Part shown: positions 41,701-50,434 of the stretch, piece after piece
Layout: each line of letters begins with the position of its first letter
Position numbering within the stretch: the first letter of the stretch is position 1
Assembly: GCF_900142445.1 (NCBI RefSeq)
Contig: NZ_FRAV01000021.1
Span: 28,856-92,855 of the forward strand
Source: Chryseobacterium polytrichastri
GTDB lineage: Bacteria > Bacteroidota > Bacteroidia > Flavobacteriales > Weeksellaceae
DNA length: 64,000 bases
Direction of reading: 5' to 3'
Translations under genes and position numbers: made by a program
The notes under the pieces: model-generated
Told to the model about the DNA's origin: nothing
What the model saw: the letters and a program-made list of their open reading frames with translations, nothing else
The model's database searches: none

Positions 41701-42705
41701 TTGAAACCTACAATTTCCATCGTCGTTGCTATTTTTAACCGAAAAGATGAACTTTTTGAGTTATTAAATTCTCTTACTCAACAAACAGATAAAGATTTTG
41801 AGATTATTATCGTGGATGATGGTTCTTTTATGGATCTTAAGCTGACTATTAAAAATTTTGAAGAGATACTAAATATTAAGTATTTCCGAAAAGATAATTC
41901 AGGACCTGGTTTATCGCGGAATTATGGGGCAAAAAGAGCAGATAATGAATGGCTTGTTTTTGTAGACAGTGATGTGATTGTAGAGAAAGATTATATTGAA
42001 AATATTAAAAAGGAAATTATAGAAATTCCATGTGATGCTTTTGGTGGAGCAGATAAAGCACATAAAGGATTTAATTTAATGCAAAAAGCAATTTCGTATT
42101 CTATGACCTCTGTTTTTACGACGGGCGGAATTAGAGGAAATAAAAAAGCGGTTTCAAAATTTCAACCGAGAAGCTTCAATATGGGCGTGAAGAAAGAGGT
42201 TTTTGAAAAAGTAGGTGGATTTTCTGAAATGAGAATTGGTGAAGATCCTGATTTATCTATGACGCTTTGGGAAAATGGCTTTACGACTGCTTTTTTTGAT
42301 ACGATTGCCGTATACCATAAGCGTAGAGTAGATCTTGGGAAGTTTTCAAAACAAGTGTATCAGTTCGGTTGTGCAAGACCTATTCTTAATCAGAGGCACC
42401 CGAATTATGTAAAGATATCTTTTGCATTTCCGAGTTTATTTATGTTAGGCTATATTGTTGGGTTCATTGAATATTTTTTGCTTGGAAGAGGAATTATTCT
42501 TGGTTTTTATGGGTTATACACTTTTATGGTACTCTTTCATGCTTTAATTGTTACTAAAAATATAAGCATTGCCGGAATGGCTGTTATTTCAACGTATATA
42601 CAAATGTTTTCTTACGGATATGGATTTTTAAAATCATGGATTCTGTTAAATGTTCTCAGGATGAAGCCTGAAGATGCTTTCCCGAAACATTTTCATAAGA
42701 AGTAA
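41701..42705 (+). CDS. family 2 glycosyltransferase, membrane-bound
   Basis: This 334-residue protein has a GT-A fold: N-terminal 'TISIVVAIFNRKDELFELL', nucleotide-sugar acidic motifs 'IIIVDDGS' and 'VFVDSDV', and an ED-type motif in 'EMRIGEDPDLSMTLW'. Two or three hydrophobic helices lie at ~235-310. It would transfer a sugar from a nucleotide donor at the inner membrane, perhaps for polysaccharide or glycoprotein. The start is TTG; the only upstream ATG is followed at once by a stop, so TTG is the best choice. It is transcribed alone. Confidence 0.88.
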   Translation: MKPTISIVVAIFNRKDELFELLNSLTQQTDKDFEIIIVDDGSFMDLKLTIKNFEEILNIKYFRKDNSGPGLSRNYGAKRADNEWLVFVDSDVIVEKDYIENIKKEIIEIPCDAFGGADKAHKGFNLMQKAISYSMTSVFTTGGIRGNKKAVSKFQPRSFNMGVKKEVFEKVGGFSEMRIGEDPDLSMTLWENGFTTAFFDTIAVYHKRRVDLGKFSKQVYQFGCARPILNQRHPNYVKISFAFPSLFMLGYIVGFIEYFLLGRGIILGFYGLYTFMVLFHALIVTKNISIAGMAVISTYIQMFSYGYGFLKSWILLNVLRMKPEDAFPKHFHKK

Positions 42706-42738
42706 TCTTTAGGGTCTGGTGTAGAGAATCAAAATAAT

Positions 42739-42765
42739 AAAAGCTGTTGAAATTCAACAGCTTTT
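42739..42765. terminator. Bidirectional terminator between the glycosyltransferase and PLP lyase
   Basis: Arms AAAAGCTGTTGAA (42739-42751) and TTCAACAGCTTTT (42753-42765) form a 13-bp inverted repeat between two convergent genes. The real loop will be a few nucleotides larger. Confidence 0.8.
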
Positions 42766-42775
42766 ACAACAATAA

Positions 42776-44002
42776 TTAGAATATAGAGATGGTCTCATGG
42801 TTCAGAATACCTACTTTATGTATGCATTCCTTCATCTTTTCGTATGTTCTGTGGATATCATGATCTAATCCTATTGAGAATCTGATCAGTCCATCGGATA
42901 TTCCCATTTCAGCGCGTTCCTCTTCCGGAATTTCAGAAGAAGTTGAGCTTCCTGAGCATGAGAATAAAGTTTTATAGAAGCCTAAACTTACAGCCAAGTA
43001 GCCTAAGTTTTCCTGCTGCATCAGTTCCATCAGTTCGTTGGCTTTTTCTGTAGTTCCTGCATCTAACGTGAGTAATCCACCGAATCCGTATTCTTCATGC
43101 ATCATGCTTTTCATTAATTCATGATTTCTATGAGATTTCAGCCCGGGATAAGCAACTTTTAATCCGTCTTTTTCAAATCTTTCAGCCAAATACATTGCAT
43201 TATGGCTGTGCTGTTGGATCCTGATATGTAATGTTCTTAAATTCTTAAGAATACTTGCAGATCTGAAGCTGTCCATTGTAGGCCCAAGTAACATGCAAGC
43301 ACCTGAATTTACGTTTTTAGTATCATCAATAAATTCTTGCGTACTGCAATATACTCCGCCAACGGTGTCGCTGCTTCCGTTGATGAATTTAGTTAAACTG
43401 TGAATCACAATATCGGCTCCTAGTAAAGCGGGTGCTATGGAAAGAGGAGAGAAGGTATTATCTACAATTAGTTTTAAATTGTATTTTTTACAGATCTCGG
43501 AGAGTCTTCTAATATCAGCAACTTCAAGAAGCGGATTGCTAACGCTTTCACAATAAATAACTTTTGTATTGGGTTGTATAGAAGCTTCAATGGCTTCAAA
43601 ATTATTAATATTTAAAAATGTAGTTTCAATATGAAAAGGAGGGAGAAAGTTTTTAAGGAAAGCATACGTTCCACCGTAAATTGTTCTGCTCGAAATAATA
43701 TGATCTCCGCCTTTACAAACCTGCATCAAAGCAGAAGTAATAGCTCCCATTCCTGAAGCTGTAACATTGGCTGCTTCGGTATTCTCTAATTTTGCTAATG
43801 CCTGAGCAAGATAAATATTCATGGGCGATGAATGCCTAGAATATAAATAACATCCGTCTGTATTTCCTTCAAATGTATCAAACATTGTTTTCGCTGAAAG
43901 AAAAGTGTAAGTAGAACTGTCTGAAATTGATGGATTTACTCCGCCAAACTCGCCGAAGTATTGTAAATCCTGAATTTCATTGGCTGCATTAAAGTCTTTC
44001 AT
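42776..44002 (-). CDS. PLP-dependent Cys/Met metabolism enzyme (methionine gamma-lyase-like)
   Basis: This 408-residue enzyme belongs to the trans-sulfuration family. PLP lysine is Lys205 in 'HSLTKFINGSSD', the cofactor aspartate is Asp181 in 'LIVDNTFSPL', and the phosphate-binding 'YSRHSSP' and 'ASGMGAITSALM' segments are present. It could be methionine gamma-lyase, cystathionine gamma-synthase or a similar lyase; sequence alone does not decide. It faces an Lrp/AsnC regulator (44160-44618) across a 157-bp gap, which suggests control by an amino acid. Matching motifs precede both start codons. Confidence 0.9.
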   Translation of the reverse strand: MKDFNAANEIQDLQYFGEFGGVNPSISDSSTYTFLSAKTMFDTFEGNTDGCYLYSRHSSPMNIYLAQALAKLENTEAANVTASGMGAITSALMQVCKGGDHIISSRTIYGGTYAFLKNFLPPFHIETTFLNINNFEAIEASIQPNTKVIYCESVSNPLLEVADIRRLSEICKKYNLKLIVDNTFSPLSIAPALLGADIVIHSLTKFINGSSDTVGGVYCSTQEFIDDTKNVNSGACMLLGPTMDSFRSASILKNLRTLHIRIQQHSHNAMYLAERFEKDGLKVAYPGLKSHRNHELMKSMMHEEYGFGGLLTLDAGTTEKANELMELMQQENLGYLAVSLGFYKTLFSCSGSSTSSEIPEEERAEMGISDGLIRFSIGLDHDIHRTYEKMKECIHKVGILNHETISIF

Positions 44003-44020
44003 GATAATTTTGCTTTTTAG

Positions 44021-44150
44021 TTTGGTTAAATTTCAATTAATTTAATAATTATTACAACCAATATTTGAAATGTTAGAATATAAAACTGCTTAATCTTATT
44101 TATGCCGAAAAAAAGTTTATTATCTTTGAGTAATGTAAATTTTAACCAAA
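44021..44150. promoter_or_regulatory. Shared divergent regulatory region with mirrored motifs
   Basis: TTTGGTTAAATTT (44021-44033) and AAATTTTAACCAAA (44137-44150) are inverted copies, each ~10-20 bp before the start codon of its own gene. Both leaders then run into AAATTATC just ahead of the ATG. A TATCTTTG (44121-44128) matches the -7 box for the regulator gene. The layout fits an operator read symmetrically by the Lrp-type protein. Confidence 0.55.
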
Positions 44151-44159
44151 AAATTATCT

Positions 44160-44618
44160 ATGGCATTTGATGAAATTGATAAGAAATTGCTTCTTTTTTT
44201 GCAGCAAGATTCTAAACAAACTACCAAAGAGCTGTCTTATAAGCTTGAATTGTCGGTAACTGCTGTTTATGAGCGAATTAAAAAGCTTGAAAATGCAGGT
44301 GTAATTTCAAAATATGTTGCGATTCTAGACAGGCATAAAATAGATAAAGATTTTATTGTTTTATGTCATGTGAAGCTGACTCAGCATAAAAAAGAATACG
44401 TGATGCAGTTTGAAAGAGAAATAATGAATTTAGAAGAAGTAACAGAATGTTTTCATGTAAGTGGTGATTATGATTATATTCTTAAAATAGGAGTAAAAGA
44501 CATGGAAGATTATCGAAATTTTATGTTGTCTAAACTAACGGCCTTACAACATATTGCAAGCACCCACAGTTCATTTATGATCTCTGAGGTAAAAAATACG
44601 ACGGCAATTGCTCTATAA
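44160..44618 (+). CDS. Lrp/AsnC-family transcriptional regulator
   Basis: This 152-residue protein has an N-terminal winged helix-turn-helix ('KELSYKLELSVTAVYERIKKLE') and a C-terminal RAM/AsnC ligand-binding domain ('VTECFHVSGDYDYILKIGVKDM'). Such proteins sense amino acids and regulate their metabolism. It diverges from the methionine gamma-lyase-like gene and probably controls it and itself through the mirrored sites between them. It ends 3 bp before the end of the convergent bestrophin gene. Confidence 0.95.
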   Translation: MAFDEIDKKLLLFLQQDSKQTTKELSYKLELSVTAVYERIKKLENAGVISKYVAILDRHKIDKDFIVLCHVKLTQHKKEYVMQFEREIMNLEEVTECFHVSGDYDYILKIGVKDMEDYRNFMLSKLTALQHIASTHSSFMISEVKNTTAIAL

Positions 44619-44621
44619 TAA

Positions 44622-45653
44622 TTAGACTAAAACTCCATTTTTAGAAGAAATAGGTTCCGGAATTTCTGTTTCTCCTGCCATTTGCAAAAGATCAATTTCA
44701 ATTGTTCTGCAAATGGAAAGTATAGGAACGTCAAACATCAATCCACCAAAAGGATTTTCGGAATAATCACCTACCAACTCCATAATGATATAGACCCATC
44801 CGATAATGATACAGAAAGGAATTGAGGTCCAGATTCCCCAATCGCCCAATTTGGCGAATTCATTTACCAATCCCAATGGAAGTAATAGAATAAAAAGGAT
44901 ATTAAAGACAAATGCGGTACTTGCAAACTGTCTTGGTGACGGGAATTTTTTAATTCTTTCAGCTTGTCCCTGATAATTGTAAAACTCATTTAAACAATCT
45001 TGCAATTGTTTTTGATTAAACTCTGAAATTACATTGTCATTCTTTAAATCATTGATTTCTTTTGCTTGTTTCGAGATCAAGTAAGTGGCAAAGTTTTTAT
45101 AATCAGATTGTAATTCAAACTCTTCTTCTGAAAGATATTTATGTAAGAAAATAGGAGTTCTTCCGTAATCGGGGAAACCTGCTTTAATGAGTCTATGACG
45201 TTTGAAGTCAATATTTTTAAAGTTTTCATCTTCATTGCTGATGTGCTCCCATTCTGTAGGAACTAAAAGCTGCTCACGAAAAGCATATAGCCATGCAATA
45301 TGACGATAGGTAATTCTTTTTCTTCGATCTTCAAGATCAAAAGCTCCTATTTTTTCATTTTTAAGATCAAAAGCATACACCATGGAGGCAAATGAGCGAC
45401 TAGAATTTACTATTCCACCCCATATCTTTCGGGCTTCCCAAAGTCTGTCATAAGCCTGATTGTTTTTAAAACCAACCAAAAAGGCTTCTGCAGTACCAAT
45501 TAAGGCAACAGGAACCCATGGAATAATCATCCAATGCCAGTTAAAAAAATAAAATAGTCCAGCAATCAATGTGCACCAGATCGAAATCCAGATCAAATGA
45601 TGACCGGATAAATTGAGAACCTGTTTATAATTGACGTATTTGGTAGTAATCAT
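44622..45653 (-). CDS. bestrophin-family (UPF0187) membrane channel
   Basis: This 343-residue protein has about four membrane helices and the bestrophin signature 'LVGFKNNQAYDRLWEARKIWGGIV'. The C-terminal region contains 'LGDWGIWTSIPFCIIIGWVYIIMELVGDYSENPFGG', in which the 'ENPF' motif is typical of bestrophins. Bacterial homologues (for example KpBest) form pentameric ion channels. Its physiological role here is unknown. It is transcribed alone. Confidence 0.92.
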   Translation of the reverse strand: MITTKYVNYKQVLNLSGHHLIWISIWCTLIAGLFYFFNWHWMIIPWVPVALIGTAEAFLVGFKNNQAYDRLWEARKIWGGIVNSSRSFASMVYAFDLKNEKIGAFDLEDRRKRITYRHIAWLYAFREQLLVPTEWEHISNEDENFKNIDFKRHRLIKAGFPDYGRTPIFLHKYLSEEEFELQSDYKNFATYLISKQAKEINDLKNDNVISEFNQKQLQDCLNEFYNYQGQAERIKKFPSPRQFASTAFVFNILFILLLPLGLVNEFAKLGDWGIWTSIPFCIIIGWVYIIMELVGDYSENPFGGLMFDVPILSICRTIEIDLLQMAGETEIPEPISSKNGVLV

Positions 45654-45849
45654 CTGTGTGAAGTTTAAAAGTGAGGGAATAGTGTTAACAAAATAAATAC
45701 CAATTATAATTGGATGCTACGTTTGCAGATACCGATTTACTGGATAAATAGTTGTCATTGCTGAAATGTGTTTTGTTATAAATGCTTTCTTAAATAAGAT
45801 ATTTAAATGTATGATAAGTTTTTTGATAAATAGAAAAAATGTATAAAAA

Positions 45850-45872
45850 AACCTCTAAAAAATTTAGAGGTT
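45850..45872 (-). terminator. Rho-independent terminator of the 2-oxoacid dehydrogenase gene
   Basis: AACCTCTAAA (45850-45859) and TTTAGAGGTT (45863-45872) form a 10-bp stem with a 3-nt central loop. On the minus strand a TTTTTT tract follows. It lies 13 bp past the stop. Confidence 0.85.
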
Positions 45873-45884
45873 CTATTGGTATGT

Positions 45885-47957
45885 TTAGTATTGTAACATT
45901 TCTTCAATTTTCGCGGCCAGTTTCTCCGCATTAGGAAGCATTTCTTTTTCCAATATTAAGTTAATCGGAACTGCTGGGGTATCTAAAGATCCCATTGTTT
46001 CTACAGGAGCATCCAGATATTTAAAACAGTTTTTAGAAATACGGTGAGCAAATGCTTCTGCGAATGAATTGTTAAGTTGTTCTTCCGTTAAAACGATACA
46101 TTTTCCATGCGCTTTAGCTCTTTCAAAAACGAGTTCTTCATCCAACGGAATTATTGTTCTTAAATCGATAACTTCAACTTTTCCATTAAATTTCTTAGCA
46201 GCTTCTTTAGCCCAGTAAACTCCCATTCCGTAAGTTACGACCAATAAAGTTCGGCCCTTTTCAATTTCATTTTTATCGGCTTCGATAATGATTTTTCCTT
46301 TTCCAAAAGGTAAAATATAATCTTCTGCAGGTTCTATTGTTTTGGCGTCTTCAGTTCCTGGAACTTTACTCCAATATAATCCTTTATGTTCAAGCATTAC
46401 AACCGGATTAGGATCATAGTAAGCTGCTTTTAATAAACCTTTGAAATCTGCTGCGTTACTTGGATAAGCAATTTTGATCCCTTTAATGTTAGCGAGAATG
46501 CTTTCAACGCTTCCACTGTGGTAAGGTCCACCACCTCCATAAGCACCAATTGGAACCCTGATGATATTGCTTACCGGAAATTTTCCATTACTTAAATAGT
46601 TTGATTTTGATATTTCAGTAATTAACTGATTGATTCCGGGATAAATGTAATCCGCGAACTGAACCTCAACAATTGGTTTTAGTCCAACGGCGCTCATTCC
46701 GGTTGTAGAACCTATAATATAAGCTTCCTGAATCGCGGTATTGAAAACTCTTTTGCTTCCAAATTTCTTTCCTAAAGTCACTGTTTCACGGAAAACACCA
46801 CCTATTCTTTCACCAACATCTTGTCCGTATAATAAAGCTTCAGGATGCTTCCACATAATTTCCTGAATAGCGTGAATAGCTGCATCTACCATTACGATTT
46901 TTTCACCACCTGCAGGTTCACGAGTTCCAACTTCCTCTGTGATTGGAGTTGGAGCAAAGATATGTTGCATTACTGTTTCAGGCTTCGGATCTTCAGCTTG
47001 CTGAGCTTTTTGGAAAGCTTCTTCTGCTTCTAATCTTGCCTTTTTTGTAATTTGTTTTAATAACTCTTCATCAGCACCAGATTCCAGCAATTGCTTTCTA
47101 AGGATTTCCCCCGGATCTTTTGCTCTATGTTTTGTTAAATCTTCTTCATCTCTATAGAATTCTCTTCTTACTCCTGAAGTATGGTGGCCAATTAAAACGG
47201 TCTTTGCGCAAACAACTAGAGGTTTTCTTTCTGTTCTTACAAAGTCAAAAGCTTTTTCCATCACTTCAAAACTTTCAGTGAAATCTGTTCCGTCAACTCT
47301 CATTCTGCTTAAACCTGCAAATCCTGATACGAAATCGTAAGCATCACATGTTCTTGCTTCTTCTTTAGTTACAGAAATTCCCCATTCATTATCCTGAACT
47401 AAGAAAATGATAGGAAGCTGATGTAAAGCTGCGAACTGTAACGCTTCGCTTACTTCACCTTCTGTTACCGAATTATCTCCAAGGCTACATACAACAACCG
47501 GATTGTTTTCGAAAGTTTGTAATTCAAAATCCTGAATGTATTTAATTCCTTGAGCTACTCCTGTTGTAGGAATGGTCTGCATTCCTGTTGCCGAACTTTG
47601 ATGGATGATTTTGGGCATCTTTTCATCTCTGCTCGATGGATGAGAATAATATGATCTACCTCCTGAAAAAGGATCGTCAGCTTTTGCTAATAGCTGTAAC
47701 ATCAATTGATAAGGCTCGAAACCAATCCCAAGAAGAATACTTTCGTCTCTGTAATAAGGAGAAACCCAGTCTTCTTTTTTTAACTGATATGCTGTTGCCA
47801 ACTGAATAGCTTCATGACCTCTAGACGTACTATGAACGTATTTACAGATGTTTCTGTTTTCTTCATATATGTCGGCCATTGCTTTTGCGAGCATCATATG
47901 ATTATAAGCCTTAAGCAAAATATCCTGAGAAACTTTTTCGTGAAGTGTATTTTCCAT
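45885..47957 (-). CDS. 2-oxoacid dehydrogenase E1 component, fused alpha and beta subunits
   Basis: The frame extends to 47984, but the ATG at 47957 (MENTLHEKVSQD) gives 690 residues with a natural start. The alpha half (~1-330) contains the TPP-binding segment 'CSLGDNSVTEGEVSEALQFA' and 'NEWGISV'. The beta half (~345-690) starts near 'IQEIMWKHPEALLYGQDVG' and contains 'GGGGPYHSGSVESILA'. Together they form the thiamine-pyrophosphate decarboxylase of a pyruvate or branched-chain 2-oxoacid dehydrogenase complex. Normally alpha and beta are separate genes; fusion is common in this group. E2 and E3 genes are not in the window, so the substrate (probably branched-chain) is inferred. Confidence 0.92.
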   Translation of the reverse strand: MENTLHEKVSQDILLKAYNHMMLAKAMADIYEENRNICKYVHSTSRGHEAIQLATAYQLKKEDWVSPYYRDESILLGIGFEPYQLMLQLLAKADDPFSGGRSYYSHPSSRDEKMPKIIHQSSATGMQTIPTTGVAQGIKYIQDFELQTFENNPVVVCSLGDNSVTEGEVSEALQFAALHQLPIIFLVQDNEWGISVTKEEARTCDAYDFVSGFAGLSRMRVDGTDFTESFEVMEKAFDFVRTERKPLVVCAKTVLIGHHTSGVRREFYRDEEDLTKHRAKDPGEILRKQLLESGADEELLKQITKKARLEAEEAFQKAQQAEDPKPETVMQHIFAPTPITEEVGTREPAGGEKIVMVDAAIHAIQEIMWKHPEALLYGQDVGERIGGVFRETVTLGKKFGSKRVFNTAIQEAYIIGSTTGMSAVGLKPIVEVQFADYIYPGINQLITEISKSNYLSNGKFPVSNIIRVPIGAYGGGGPYHSGSVESILANIKGIKIAYPSNAADFKGLLKAAYYDPNPVVMLEHKGLYWSKVPGTEDAKTIEPAEDYILPFGKGKIIIEADKNEIEKGRTLLVVTYGMGVYWAKEAAKKFNGKVEVIDLRTIIPLDEELVFERAKAHGKCIVLTEEQLNNSFAEAFAHRISKNCFKYLDAPVETMGSLDTPAVPINLILEKEMLPNAEKLAAKIEEMLQY

Positions 47958-47982
47958 AGAAAGCAAATATACATAAAAAAAC

Positions 47983-48008
47983 AAAACACTAACAAGTGTT
48001 AGTGTTTT
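47983..48008 (-). terminator. Rho-independent terminator of the subtilase gene
   Basis: Perfect 12-bp arms (47983-47994 and 47997-48008) with a 2-nt centre and a TGTTTTTTT tract on the minus strand. It lies between the subtilase stop and the E1 start. Confidence 0.85.
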
Positions 48009-48032
48009 GCTGTAATCTATTTGTAGTATTGA

Positions 48033-50141
48033 TTATTCTTTGATAACTTTTTTAGAAATTACCTCTTTATCAGTCTTTACTTCAATGATGTAAATTCCCT
48101 TAGTGTAAGAAGAGATATCGATAGCTTCTTTATCGCTATTAATTACCCCATTATTTAATCTCTTACCAGATAAATCATAAATAGTGAAAGTAGATTTTAC
48201 AGGGGCTTTCAATACATTTACAATATCCTTAGTAATAGTTGGTGCAATGGCAATACCATTGTTTTTAGTAGTTTCACCAGTTGCTAAGACCTCTTGTGAA
48301 TACCCAGTAACAATAATAGAATAATTTTGAGGAGCATTTACTCCTGCATTATTTTTTAATGTTCCTTTATTGCCAATCTCAATTCTATATTCTCTTCCAG
48401 AAGTAGGAGTATCAACAATCACCTGCTCTACGTTGTCAACTGTATTGTCTCCTTTTGTAGCTGGGGTCATTGGACTTAATGCGTTTAGTTTCCAAGGTTG
48501 ATAGATAGTACCTGTTACAGTATCTATGATTCTTAAATCTAAATCGTTTACTAATCTTGATATTCTGTTATTGTAAGCGTCTTGGTAAGTTAAATTGGCT
48601 GGAACTACATATTCAGGATCTATCCATGAGATAGTAACTTTCAAAGGCTCACTAGCTGATGCTTTAACTCTCTTTATATTGGGTGTACCACTTGTTAAAG
48701 TTTCATTATTAAAGATAACAGTGTTGTTAGATTTTCCAACTAATAGTTCCGCTCCTTTTTGAGCATTGATATATCCCCATCCAAACCATGCGTCTGGACC
48801 AACATTTCCTGCTTCTGAAGCTGAGTGAATCATTAATGTTTTAGCAGCAGCAGCATTAAGTTCTAAAGTTGGGAATAATTGCTTGTAAACCTGCATCCAA
48901 AGTCCGATTATACCTGTTACAATAGGTGCTGAAAAAGAAGTTCCACTCCCTATTGATACTTGGCTACCGCCTATTGTATCTTCAGGAGTAGATGCATTGG
49001 CTACATTGGTTCCGGTTGTGGAAATGTCTGGTTTTATACCACCATCGTCTCTTGGTCCTGCGCTACTGTAATCTGATCTTACAACATCAGTAGATGCTGT
49101 GTATCTTTTATCGTTTGTTGTAATAATGTCTGTAGCACCTACTACAATAATGTTTTTTGCCAATGAACCAGGTCCTATACAATCATACCCTAAAGAACAA
49201 TTATTTGGCGGAACTATATCTGTTGCTGCAAATAAAACTGGAGTACCAGCTGAATTACGATAATATGCAGGAGTTGTGTTTCCCGTTGGTCCCATTCCAA
49301 AATAATTCCCGGCAGATTTCACAATAACATAAGATGGATTATTATATACAATTTGATCATAATTTTGATCATTTGTGAAATAAGTTCCCTGAAGGTCGAG
49401 TGAAATTCCGGTACTGTAATTTCCGGTCCATAACCATGCACCACTTATTGAAGCATCTGACCATCCAGCATTACTTCCATAAGAATGATTGGATATTTTA
49501 GGTTGTGCTAATAGTATTTTATCAAAAACTGTACTTGTTGTTGTGTTTCCAGGCAGTGTTGTTGTTGCGAATGCATAGTTGTCGAATGTTGAGTTTGAAG
49601 CAACACCTTTAAAATTTACAGGAAGTGTTCCGCCTCCTTGGAGTTGAAACGTGTAAGGGTAGTTCTTTGAACCGATAAATCCAGTTACTCCTGTAGCATG
49701 CGCACTATAATTCATTGATGAACTTTCGTAATTGGTAACTCTATTCGGTAAATTATTGAAAAGAATATGACCAGCGAATGCCCTGCCACCATCAAAAATA
49801 GTATACTTAATATTTTCACCATTAAAAGATCCTGTAAGGCCAGAAACGGTACCATTCTGTAAAAAGTCAGCGTTAGAATTTTTCACTTGATCCAAATCTT
49901 CGCCTTTATAGAAGTAGGGTAAACCATTTGGTGCGAAACCTGCCAAATTACTCCTCTGCTCTTCAATCTCCTTTAAAGCTTCTGGAGATTTGTCTGCTCC
50001 ATAATGCTTTGAAACATAAGAGTCAAACTTTGCAGTGTTCTCTCTGTTTTGTCTTTCAAACTCTCTTTTTAATCCTTCATTGTTTTGCGCACTTAGTAAT
50101 GTAATAGCCAAAGTGCCGACCAAAAGTAAATGTTTCTTCAT
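48033..50141 (-). CDS. S8 family subtilase with T9SS C-terminal sorting domain
   Basis: This 702-residue secreted peptidase has a signal peptide (1-18). The catalytic triad is visible as Asp117 in 'KYTIFDGG', His148 in 'SAHATGVTGF' and Ser402 in 'GSGTSFSAPIVTG', with the oxyanion Asn279 in 'SAGNYFG'. A beta-sandwich follows. The last ~75 residues ('STFTIYDLSGKRLNNGVIN...GIYIIEVKTDKEVISKKVIKE') form a type A T9SS sorting domain, which directs export and cell-surface attachment or release. The substrate is unknown; degradation of extracellular protein is likely. It is transcribed alone. Confidence 0.92.
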   Translation of the reverse strand: MKKHLLLVGTLAITLLSAQNNEGLKREFERQNRENTAKFDSYVSKHYGADKSPEALKEIEEQRSNLAGFAPNGLPYFYKGEDLDQVKNSNADFLQNGTVSGLTGSFNGENIKYTIFDGGRAFAGHILFNNLPNRVTNYESSSMNYSAHATGVTGFIGSKNYPYTFQLQGGGTLPVNFKGVASNSTFDNYAFATTTLPGNTTTSTVFDKILLAQPKISNHSYGSNAGWSDASISGAWLWTGNYSTGISLDLQGTYFTNDQNYDQIVYNNPSYVIVKSAGNYFGMGPTGNTTPAYYRNSAGTPVLFAATDIVPPNNCSLGYDCIGPGSLAKNIIVVGATDIITTNDKRYTASTDVVRSDYSSAGPRDDGGIKPDISTTGTNVANASTPEDTIGGSQVSIGSGTSFSAPIVTGIIGLWMQVYKQLFPTLELNAAAAKTLMIHSASEAGNVGPDAWFGWGYINAQKGAELLVGKSNNTVIFNNETLTSGTPNIKRVKASASEPLKVTISWIDPEYVVPANLTYQDAYNNRISRLVNDLDLRIIDTVTGTIYQPWKLNALSPMTPATKGDNTVDNVEQVIVDTPTSGREYRIEIGNKGTLKNNAGVNAPQNYSIIVTGYSQEVLATGETTKNNGIAIAPTITKDIVNVLKAPVKSTFTIYDLSGKRLNNGVINSDKEAIDISSYTKGIYIIEVKTDKEVISKKVIKE

Positions 50142-50434
50142 AACTTTTTAGTAAATTTTTAAAACGGTATAGGAAACAAATTTATATAAAATTATTTATT
50201 TGTTTTAATTTTATGTGAAATATTTTACAGATTATTTGTTTTGTTAAAAAATATAAATTAAATCACTTGTTGTTGGTTTGTTTTTGTTATTTTGGTTTGA
50301 TTGGTAAATATTCAAAATTCATTAATTCAGCGTTAATTTGACGATTAAAATGTCATTATCTAAATGATTTAAATTTCCAAAAAAATGAAGTAACTTTACA
50401 TTCTCTTTTTTTTAATAAAAGCTAGAAAAATTAC

